A stretch of DNA of 7,081 nucleotides, taken from an uncultured Actinomycetes bacterium. GTDB taxonomy: Bacteria > Actinomycetota > Actinomycetes > Nanopelagicales > Nanopelagicaceae. Shown here in pieces: positions 1 through 5,984 of this stretch; positions within the stretch are counted from its first letter, which is position 1, and every line of letters starts with the position of its first letter. The notes under the pieces were generated by a model. The model searched no databases. It saw only the letters and a program-made list of their open reading frames with translations, and was not told where the DNA came from. Made by a program: the position numbers and the translations under genes. The stretch lies in the NCBI GenBank assembly GCA_903897475.1, contig CAIUBS010000122.1, positions 1-7,081 of the forward strand. The letters run 5' to 3'.

Positions 1-1038
1 ACCAGGAAAATGAGGCAGGCCAGAAGCATGACGTGCTTGAGTTAAAAGTAACTTGTGGCCTATGGCGGTAGCCTTTAATCGGTAGGGCTCTTCAACATTA
101 ATTCTGCGGTATCTGGCTTCAATCTCTGGCAGCTTTTCTAAATCTTGAGCCAGAGATTTCTCTAGCTGGCTGGAAACCCCGGCTAACTTGGTTGAAATAG
201 ATAGAGCCTGGCGCAATTCATCTAAATGTTTAGTAATTGCTCTTGTAAAGTGAGAATTTTGTAGAAGTATGGCTGATTTTGTTACTTCAGAAGTAATGTG
301 TGGATTCCCATCTCGGTCACCACCAATCCAAGTACCAAATGTTAAGGGCTTAGCCGAGGGTGAAAGATTAATTCCCAATCTTTTAACTTCTTTTGTAAAA
401 CTAGCTAATACTTCTGGAACAGTTTCTTGCATTAGTTCATCTAAGTAATAAATAGAATTTACTGCCTCATCAAGTGGTTCAGGTCTACCTAGCCTTAATT
501 CATCAGTTTGCCAAAGTAAGTCAATTGCCTCAGCTAATCTCTCAGTTTTCAATTGGCTATCTGGTTGTTCTAATAGCTCTGCAATAGTTGTCATTTTGCT
601 TAAAACCGACCGCCTTGCAGCTTCTGTTGGATGTGCTGTAAAAACTGGCCTTACTGAAAAGTTATCAAGCCATTCCTGCAGATCGCTTTTATTAAAATTA
701 TTTCCGTTCTTTTGTGCTTCTAAAATATGGTCAATAGTTTTACTTATCCACGAACCACTAGATTTTCTTACTTCAGCTAATACTTTAGTTCTATCTACCT
801 GCTCAGCAACATTTGCCAAATTGAAGTAGTTACTAAATGCCCTAACTAGAGAAACTGTTTGGGAATCAGTTATCGAGCCTAGAACCTTATCTTGCTGACC
901 TTCGCGAACACTTAGACGAACAGATTCAACCAACGAAAGCAATTCTTCGCCCTCTTGGCGCGCTAATGTTTGACCCAGTAAGTCTGCTAATTTGCGAACA
1001 TCATTTCGTAGACTGGTATTTTCGGTGGTAGAACTCAT
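1..1038 (-). CDS. ppc: Phosphoenolpyruvate carboxylase, N-terminal part (runs off the left edge)
   Basis: This is the first 346 codons, starting at the ATG read on the minus strand from 1038; the frame is open to base 1. PEP carboxylase is cytoplasmic and adds bicarbonate to phosphoenolpyruvate to give oxaloacetate, which refills the TCA cycle. Two family signatures are visible. FTAHPTEAARRS contains H136, matching the essential His138 of the E. coli enzyme. FGTWIGGDRDGNP spans about residues 234-246. The N-terminus (LRNDVRKLADLLGQTL) aligns by eye with the usual bacterial start, which supports this ATG. The family is normally near 900 residues, so over half, including the later Gly/Arg-rich active-site loop, lies outside the window. 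The gene is divergent from mfd. No Shine-Dalgarno sequence precedes the ATG; a -10-like hexamer lies 9 bases upstream, so the transcript may be nearly leaderless. The identification is secure. Confidence 0.96.
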   Translation of the reverse strand, partial: MSSTTENTSLRNDVRKLADLLGQTLARQEGEELLSLVESVRLSVREGQQDKVLGSITDSQTVSLVRAFSNYFNLANVAEQVDRTKVLAEVRKSSGSWISKTIDHILEAQKNGNNFNKSDLQEWLDNFSVRPVFTAHPTEAARRSVLSKMTTIAELLEQPDSQLKTERLAEAIDLLWQTDELRLGRPEPLDEAVNSIYYLDELMQETVPEVLASFTKEVKRLGINLSPSAKPLTFGTWIGGDRDGNPHITSEVTKSAILLQNSHFTRAITKHLDELRQALSISTKLAGVSSQLEKSLAQDLEKLPEIEARYRRINVEEPYRLKATAIGHKLLLTQARHASGLPHFPG

Positions 1039-1047
1039 GGCTTAATC

Positions 1048-1053
1048 ATTACA
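1048..1053 (-). promoter_or_regulatory. ppc: Possible -10 element of ppc
   Basis: Read on the minus strand this is TGTAAT, one mismatch from TATAAT, ending 9 bases before the ppc ATG. It would place the transcription start only about 2-4 bases before the start codon. That fits the missing Shine-Dalgarno sequence and the frequent leaderless transcripts of Actinobacteria. No convincing -35 box sits 16-18 bases upstream, so the call is tentative. Confidence 0.25.
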
Positions 1054-1106
1054 GGTTCTTAATTGGCAAGCACACCATTTTGGCTTTTAGCCATTGAAAT
1101 AGGCCT

Positions 1107-1112
1107 TAGAAT
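1107..1112 (+). promoter_or_regulatory. mfd: Possible -10 element of mfd
   Basis: TAGAAT differs from TATAAT at one base and lies 62 bases before the mfd GTG. It predicts a start of transcription near 1119, which would place the 1121-1147 hairpin at the very 5' end of the mRNA. No good -35 box is present at normal spacing. The longer string TAGAATTAA recurs at 5939-5947 ahead of eno. Evidence is motif resemblance only. Confidence 0.3.
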
Positions 1113-1120
1113 TAAGCATC

Positions 1121-1147
1121 ACCCCCCTTCAATTTAGAAGTGGGGGT
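1121..1147 (+). promoter_or_regulatory. Hairpin in the mfd leader, possible SD-masking switch
   Basis: ACCCCCCTTC (1121-1130) pairs with GAAG-T-GGGGGT (1137-1147): ten base pairs with one bulged T at 1141 and a six-base AATTTA loop. It is not followed by a T-run, and no gene ends here, so it is not a terminator. The left arm segment CCCCCTT (1123-1129) is also exactly complementary to AAGGGGG (1162-1168), the mfd Shine-Dalgarno region. The two pairings exclude each other: the hairpin leaves the ribosome site free, while the alternative seven-base pairing would mask it. The pairing is seen in the sequence; a regulatory role is inference. A protein-binding DNA dyad is the alternative. Confidence 0.5.
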
Positions 1148-1161
1148 ATCTGGCGTTTACT

Positions 1162-1168
1162 AAGGGGG
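1162..1168 (+). promoter_or_regulatory. mfd: Ribosome binding site of mfd
   Basis: AAGGGGG ends six bases before the GTG at 1175. This purine-rich tract at the right spacing fixes the GTG as the start of mfd even though no ATG is nearby. It is complementary to the C-tract at 1123-1129 upstream. Confidence 0.75.
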
Positions 1169-1174
1169 CCGAAA

Positions 1175-4100
1175 GTGATAAATCTCTTCAAGCCACTTTC
1201 TGAACCTATTGCTCAATACTTAAATACAAATGAAAACTTAATTGCACCATCATCAATTCATGGTTTATTTGCGGCTAGTTCCAAATCACCACTTTTACTT
1301 GTCACTACATCAACTCGCCATGCCGAGGAGTTAGCGGCTGAAATATCTTCTTGGATAGGAAAAGATCAAGTGATTAGTTTTCCTGCTTGGGAAACCTTGC
1401 CACATGAAAGGTTAAGTCCTAAAGCAGATACTGTAACCTCTCGATTCAAAGCTTTATATGCAATTAATCAAAACAACACAAGGATAGTAGTGTGCTCAAT
1501 TAGAGCCTTACTGCAGCCAATAATTGCAAACGAACTAAAGAGTTCTAGAATTATTATTAAAAATAAAGAAACTTTTGTCATGTCTGAATTGATAAGTTTG
1601 CTAATTAGATTTGGATACACTCGATCGGATTTAGTAGAGCGTCGGGGAGAGTTTGCAATTCGCGGTGGAATTTTAGATTTATTTCCGGCAGATAAAGAGC
1701 ACCCAATTCGAATTGATTTTTTTGGTGACGAAATTGATGAGCTTAGCTATTTTTCTATTTCAGATCAGCGATCTATTGAAAGAATTGAAGATGAATTAAT
1801 AGTCTATCCGTGCCGAGAATTATTAATCGACGACACTGTAAAACAGAAGGCGAAATTACTAGGGAATGAATTTATTGAAATCCGTGAGTTAGCGGATAAA
1901 ATTTGTGAGGGAATTTACTTTGAAGGTATAGAGTCCTTAGCGGCGGGCTTAGTTAACAGTTTTAAAATGCTCATAGATTATCTACCAAAATCTAGTCAAA
2001 TCTGGTTTGTAGATGAACCCAGAATAAATAGTAGATCTAAAGATCTTGTTAAAACCAATAATGAATTCCTTGAAGCAGCTTGGTCAAATATCGGCTGGTC
2101 TGACAAACAAGATATAGAAGCCCCTATTGAATTAAGTAAAAAATTAGGTATAGGTGGTTTTTATCAACTAGATGAAATAAAAAATCACGCACAAGCAATA
2201 GGTTTTAACTTACGGAGTCTAAATCAATACGCAAGTACTCCAGAGGATTTTTTACCCTCCTTTATTGAAGATATAGATAATTATTCAAACAAATATGAAA
2301 GAGCGTTAATCGATATAAATAAGTGGCAAAAACAAGGGTTTCAAGTGGTATTCACTGCGGCGACTTTGGGAACACTAAAAAGATTTAGTGAGTTACTAAA
2401 TTCAGCCGAGATATCAAATCAGATCCACTTTGATTTGAGCCAGAAGACTGAAAGTAATCTAGTACTTTTGATCAAATCCGATATTCAACATGGATTCATC
2501 AGCGATAAATATAAGATTGTAATGATTTCTGACAAAGATATTTCAGGGCAAAAAAATAATGATAAAGATTTAGCGAGGATGCCTTCAAAGCGACGGAAAG
2601 CAATTGATCCGCTTCAATTAAATTCAGGAGATTATGTTGTTCACGAACAACATGGTGTTGGGCGTTACGTGGAATTGATTACTAGAACTTCAAACGGGGC
2701 ATCTCGAGAGTATTTAGTAATTGAGTACGCACCATCAAGACGCGGGCAACCTGCAGATCGCATATTTGTGCCTACAGATACTTTAGAGCAGATTACAAAG
2801 TATGTAGGGGGCGAGTCACCATCTCTAAATCGAATTGGTGGCACAGATTGGCAAACCAGTAAGCGAAAGGCGCGAAAAGCTGTTAAACAAATTGCTGCTG
2901 AATTAATTCGTTTGTACGCAGCAAGAATGAGTGCACCTGGCTTTGCTTTTTCCCCGGATACTACCTGGCAGAAAGAATTAGAGGATAGTTTTCCGTTTGT
3001 AGAGACAATTGATCAACAAGCAACTATTGATGAAGTCAAGCAAGATATGGAAAAACCAAATCCTATGGATCGAATAGTTTGTGGTGATGTTGGGTATGGA
3101 AAAACTGAAATTGCTGTCCGTGCAGCTTTTAAAGCAGTACAAGATGGAAAACAAGTTGCCATCTTGGTTCCTACTACACTTTTAGTTCAGCAGCACTTTA
3201 AAACGTTTTCCGCAAGGTATTCAGGCTTTCCAATAAAACTAGCCGCATTATCTAGGTTTAATTCGGCTAAAGAATCAAAAGAAATTATCTCCCAACTTAA
3301 ATCAGGCGTAATTGACATAGTAATAGGTACTCATCGACTACTTTCAAAAGATATTGATTTTCTCAATTTAGGACTACTAGTTGTAGATGAAGAACAAAGG
3401 TTTGGAGTTGAACATAAAGAGGAGTTAAAGAAAGCTAGAACCAATATCGACGTTTTATCTATGTCAGCTACACCGATACCAAGAACTCTAGAGATGGCCA
3501 TCACTGGAATTAGGGAAATGTCTAACATAACTACTCCACCGGAGGAGCGACATCCAGTTCTAACTTATGTTGGACCATATGATGATAAACAAGTTGTAGC
3601 TGCAATACATCGTGAACTATTAAGAGATGGTCAGATTTTCTACATTCATAATCGAGTCGAAAGTATTGAGCTTGTTTCCGAGAAGATTAAATCGCTTATT
3701 CCTGGCATACGAATTGGTATTGCGCATGGGCAAATGAACGAAAGAGTTTTAGAGGATGTAATTCTTTCATTCTGGAATAGGGAATTTGATTTACTTCTTT
3801 GTACAACAATTATTGAAAGTGGAATCGATATTCCTAACGCTAACACTCTAATTGTTGATCGTTCAGATCTATTTGGCTTGTCTCAGCTTCATCAACTCAG
3901 GGGCCGAGTAGGTCGAAGTAGAGATAGGGCGTATGCATATTTTCTATACCCCACCGAACAACCAATTTCAGAGTTGGCCCATGATCGTCTAACCACAATT
4001 GCAACTAACACTGATTTAGGAGCTGGTATGCAAGTTGCATTAAAAGATTTAGAGATTAGGGGAGCTGGAAATCTTTTAGGAGGAGAACAATCTGGACATA

Positions 4101-4672
4101 TTGCAGAGGTTGGCTTTGATTTATACATGCGCATGGTGGCTGATGCAGTCGATGAATTTAAGAGTGGTTACTTTGAAGATAAACCTAAGCGGCTAGATTG
4201 CAAAATAGAGTTACCATTAAATGCCAACTTGCCTGTGAGTTATGTTGACTCAGAGCGACTTCGCTTAGATATCTATCGCCGTCTTGCAGATGCAGCAGAC
4301 TATGAAACTTTATTTGAAATTAAATCAGAGTTAGTGGATAGATTTGGCTCTCTACCTGATTCCACCGAGGAGTTGATTAAAGTCGCATCATTAAGATTGC
4401 TTGCCAAATCATTAGGTATAACCGATGTTTCATTCTCTGGAAAAAATTTACGACTATTTCCGGTTGACCTTTCAGAATCTGCTCAAGTGAAACTATCTAG
4501 GCTCTACCCTGGTTCTATATATAAAAATGCCTCACAAACTCTGTTGGTGAGTAGAGCTGTAACTGCAAATTGGGTAGATGCGCCCAAAGTAGGCAATACT
4601 TCTCTCCTAGCCTGGGTAGATGAAGTTATTGAAAATTTGATCTCACCCGCCAAAAAAAGGAATGACAATTAA
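1175..4672 (+). CDS. mfd: Transcription-repair coupling factor Mfd
   Basis: This complete 1165-residue protein is close to the usual 1150-1230 of the family. Mfd is a cytoplasmic ATP-driven DNA translocase that pushes stalled RNA polymerase off lesions and recruits UvrA for nucleotide excision repair. The order is canonical. A UvrB-like module without an ATPase site covers about residues 1-340, including RRGEFAIRGGILDLFP at 156-171 and RIDFF at 179-183 (the UvrA-contact region in E. coli, as I recall). The RNA polymerase interacting domain (GDYVVHEQHGVGRY) lies about 485-555. The helicase motor has Walker A GDVGYGKTE with K643, the DEEQ box at 738-741, ESGIDIPNAN at 881-890 and QLRGRVGR at 907-914. 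The translocation motif DLEIRGAGNLLGGEQSGH is at 958-975, and the C-terminal autoinhibitory domain runs from about 1010. All motor motifs are intact. The GTG start is set by AAGGGGG six bases upstream. The 3' end overlaps the next gene by 11 bases, suggesting an operon. Confidence 0.98.
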   Translation: MINLFKPLSEPIAQYLNTNENLIAPSSIHGLFAASSKSPLLLVTTSTRHAEELAAEISSWIGKDQVISFPAWETLPHERLSPKADTVTSRFKALYAINQNNTRIVVCSIRALLQPIIANELKSSRIIIKNKETFVMSELISLLIRFGYTRSDLVERRGEFAIRGGILDLFPADKEHPIRIDFFGDEIDELSYFSISDQRSIERIEDELIVYPCRELLIDDTVKQKAKLLGNEFIEIRELADKICEGIYFEGIESLAAGLVNSFKMLIDYLPKSSQIWFVDEPRINSRSKDLVKTNNEFLEAAWSNIGWSDKQDIEAPIELSKKLGIGGFYQLDEIKNHAQAIGFNLRSLNQYASTPEDFLPSFIEDIDNYSNKYERALIDINKWQKQGFQVVFTAATLGTLKRFSELLNSAEISNQIHFDLSQKTESNLVLLIKSDIQHGFISDKYKIVMISDKDISGQKNNDKDLARMPSKRRKAIDPLQLNSGDYVVHEQHGVGRYVELITRTSNGASREYLVIEYAPSRRGQPADRIFVPTDTLEQITKYVGGESPSLNRIGGTDWQTSKRKARKAVKQIAAELIRLYAARMSAPGFAFSPDTTWQKELEDSFPFVETIDQQATIDEVKQDMEKPNPMDRIVCGDVGYGKTEIAVRAAFKAVQDGKQVAILVPTTLLVQQHFKTFSARYSGFPIKLAALSRFNSAKESKEIISQLKSGVIDIVIGTHRLLSKDIDFLNLGLLVVDEEQRFGVEHKEELKKARTNIDVLSMSATPIPRTLEMAITGIREMSNITTPPEERHPVLTYVGPYDDKQVVAAIHRELLRDGQIFYIHNRVESIELVSEKIKSLIPGIRIGIAHGQMNERVLEDVILSFWNREFDLLLCTTIIESGIDIPNANTLIVDRSDLFGLSQLHQLRGRVGRSRDRAYAYFLYPTEQPISELAHDRLTTIATNTDLGAGMQVALKDLEIRGAGNLLGGEQSGHIAEVGFDLYMRMVADAVDEFKSGYFEDKPKRLDCKIELPLNANLPVSYVDSERLRLDIYRRLADAADYETLFEIKSELVDRFGSLPDSTEELIKVASLRLLAKSLGITDVSFSGKNLRLFPVDLSESAQVKLSRLYPGSIYKNASQTLLVSRAVTANWVDAPKVGNTSLLAWVDEVIENLISPAKKRNDN

Positions 4673-5288
4673 GAATTCAAGAGTGAGATTTGCAACTAAA
4701 CTTGCAACAACAATTGCAGTAATTATTTTAGTCTCTGGCTGTTCAAATATGGGAGCTGGGGTATCTATTGGTAATACGAAGATCAAAGCAAGCAAAATTC
4801 AATCAATTGTTGATGAAATGCTGGCTGCGCGTAAAACAGTAGACACAACACAGATGGATTTGATCGAGGGAAAACAACTACTAAGAAATCAAGCGCAATT
4901 TGCCGTTATAAAAGTTCTATTCAATGAAATAGCGAATGAGAGAAACTTATTAGTAACAGCTTCGGATGTGGCGCAACGACGAGGTGAAATCACAACACAA
5001 ATAGGTGGTGAAAGTAACTTACCTAACGCGCTAGTGAGTGCAAATCTTGCAGAATCCTCATTCAATGATTATTTAAGGATTCTAATAATTGTTGATCGAC
5101 TAAACGCTGACTTCATTTCTAAAGGTGTTCCAGAATCCCAAACTAGTAGTGAAGTTTCCAGCGCACTAGTTAAGATGGCAGAAAAACTTGGAGTGGAAGT
5201 TAATTCAAAATACGGTAAATGGAATCCAGATTCAGCCGCGATCGAAGCAGATGATGTTACTGACGGTGCAGTAACTCCAGCACCATAG
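4662..5288 (+). CDS. SurA-N-like exported lipoprotein
   Basis: This 208-residue protein has a lipoprotein signal: a basic n-region (K4, R7, R9, K13), a hydrophobic stretch at about 14-24 and the lipobox V-S-G-C with C27 as the predicted lipidated residue. It should be anchored on the outer face of the cell membrane. The mature part is largely helical by eye and resembles the SurA N-terminal chaperone domain found in actinobacterial lipoproteins beside mazG and eno, including the late motif NSKYGKWNPDSAAI near 183-196. There is no parvulin isomerase domain, so a holdase or folding-helper role is more likely than peptidyl-prolyl isomerase activity; this is family inference. The ATG lies inside the end of mfd (11-base overlap) and an AAAGGA tract touches it, too close for a normal Shine-Dalgarno. 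A GTG at 4683 would still leave a workable signal peptide. Translation is probably coupled to mfd. M. tuberculosis LpqU occupies a comparable position, but equivalence is not shown. Confidence 0.85.
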   Translation: MTIKNSRVRFATKLATTIAVIILVSGCSNMGAGVSIGNTKIKASKIQSIVDEMLAARKTVDTTQMDLIEGKQLLRNQAQFAVIKVLFNEIANERNLLVTASDVAQRRGEITTQIGGESNLPNALVSANLAESSFNDYLRILIIVDRLNADFISKGVPESQTSSEVSSALVKMAEKLGVEVNSKYGKWNPDSAAIEADDVTDGAVTPAP

Positions 5289-5296
5289 ACAAATAA

Positions 5297-5941
5297 ATGA
5301 GTTCAGAACTTCTTAGACTCCGTGAAGTAATGGACAGACTTCGCTCCCCGGGCGGATGCCCTTGGGATGCAGAGCAAGATCATTTATCACTTTTAAAATA
5401 CCTACTTGAAGAGTCATATGAGTTTATTGAGGCTGTTGAAGAAAATGACCGAACTGCGATGCAAGAAGAGTTAGGTGACCTACTGCTTCAAGTTTACTTC
5501 CATTCAAGGATGGCCGAAGAAGATTTAGATGCCCCATTTAATATTGAGGATGTCGCAAAAGGTGTCGCTGATAAATTAATTAGAAGACATCCCCATGTTT
5601 TTGGCGGAACAAAAGTTGGAAGTAGTGCTGAAGTATTAGAGAATTGGGAGTCACAAAAAGCAGCTGAAAAGGGCAGAAGTTCAGTTATAGATGGTGTACC
5701 ACTGGCCCAACCCTCACTTTCACTTGCAACTAAAATCATCTATCGAATTAACAAATTAGATACTCAACTCACAATTTCCAAACCAATTTCCATTTCTGAT
5801 GAAATCACACAGGACCAATTTGGCGAGTTACTCCTTGGACTGATTGCTCAGGCTGTTGAAAAAGGTATAGATCCAGAGGCTGCGCTACGTGTTGCTGCAA
5901 AATCACTTGTCGAGCGAATTAAGACTCATGAAGCAAGGTAG
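5297..5941 (+). CDS. mazG: MazG-type nucleoside triphosphate pyrophosphohydrolase
   Basis: This 214-residue enzyme is predicted to hydrolyse NTPs and dNTPs to the monophosphate plus pyrophosphate, clearing damaged or surplus nucleotides in the cytoplasm. The N-terminal domain is textbook: VMDRLRSPGGCPWD (11-24), the metal-binding EESYE (38-42) and EELGD (57-61), then RRHPHVFGG and NWESQKAAEKG. The C-terminal domain is worn: KGIDPEAALR and the final helix remain, but the first EExxE helix is not recognisable, and GELLL at 176-180 has E177 where the family has the metal-binding Asp. E. coli MazG is 263 residues with two recognisable domains, so this one is short; it also lacks the N-terminal extension of some actinobacterial MazGs. 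The start lies 8 bases after the lipoprotein stop without a visible Shine-Dalgarno sequence, which suggests translational coupling. Catalysis probably rests on the N-terminal site. Confidence 0.95.
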   Translation: MSSELLRLREVMDRLRSPGGCPWDAEQDHLSLLKYLLEESYEFIEAVEENDRTAMQEELGDLLLQVYFHSRMAEEDLDAPFNIEDVAKGVADKLIRRHPHVFGGTKVGSSAEVLENWESQKAAEKGRSSVIDGVPLAQPSLSLATKIIYRINKLDTQLTISKPISISDEITQDQFGELLLGLIAQAVEKGIDPEAALRVAAKSLVERIKTHEAR

Positions 5942-5944
5942 AAT
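5939..5944 (+). promoter_or_regulatory. eno: Possible -10 element ahead of eno
   Basis: TAGAAT overlaps the mazG stop codon and continues as TAGAATTAA, the same nine bases as the candidate -10 of mfd at 1107-1115. It would start transcription near 5951, giving eno a leader of about 34 bases and expression separate from the mfd operon. No -35 box at standard spacing is evident, and the string is common in AT-rich DNA. Confidence 0.22.
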
Positions 5945-5973
5945 TAATCCAATAAATCTTAATGCTAATTAAT

Positions 5974-5979
5974 GGGAGA
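5974..5979 (+). promoter_or_regulatory. eno: Ribosome binding site of eno
   Basis: GGGAGA lies five bases before the GTG at 5985. It decides the start codon and is the clearest conventional Shine-Dalgarno in the downstream part of the window. The rest of the 43-base mazG-eno gap is AT-rich, with repeated TTAAT strings and no terminator. Confidence 0.75.
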
Positions 5980-5984
5980 TTCTT

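Larger units (their letters stand above)
1039..1174. other. Divergent ppc/mfd intergenic region
   Basis: These 136 non-coding bases separate two divergently transcribed genes, so promoters for both should lie here. The region holds a candidate ppc -10 (1048-1053, minus), a small perfect dyad TGGCT-TTT-AGCCA (1081-1093), a candidate mfd -10 (TAGAAT, 1107-1112), a strong C/G hairpin (1121-1147) and the mfd ribosome binding site (1162-1168). No ORF or T-tract terminator was seen. The 5-bp dyad could be an operator half-site pair or chance. Confidence 0.8.

Noticed and set aside
596..829. 77-codon plus-strand open frame opposite ppc
   Set aside because: It lies wholly antisense to conserved PEP carboxylase codons, including the FTAHPTE motif, has no recognisable domain and no ribosome site; it is a shadow of ppc.
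1094..1112. TTGAAA (1094-1099) as the -35 box for TAGAAT (1107-1112)
   Set aside because: The spacing is only 7 bases, far from the 16-18 needed.
1121..1147. The C/G hairpin as a factor-independent terminator
   Set aside because: No T-run follows on either strand, and both flanking genes start, rather than end, at this region.
3331..4134. Three short minus-strand open frames inside mfd
   Set aside because: They are antisense to the conserved helicase motifs (DEEQ, QLRGRVGR) and carry no recognisable protein features.
4651..4664. A7 run at the end of mfd as a programmed slippage site fusing Mfd to the lipoprotein
   Set aside because: A +1 shift would indeed enter the lipoprotein frame. But the zero-frame codons (GCC AAA AAA AGG) are not a standard slippery heptamer, and a fusion would bury a signal peptide inside a cytoplasmic protein. 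The run is more simply AT-rich sequence plus an SD-like tract.
5494..5739. Minus-strand open frame inside mazG
   Set aside because: It is antisense to conserved MazG sequence, with no ribosome site or known motif.
5942..5984. AT-rich inverted and direct TTAAT repeats between mazG and eno as an operator or terminator
   Set aside because: The matches are short, AT-only and expected by chance in DNA of this composition; there is no GC-rich stem or T-run.
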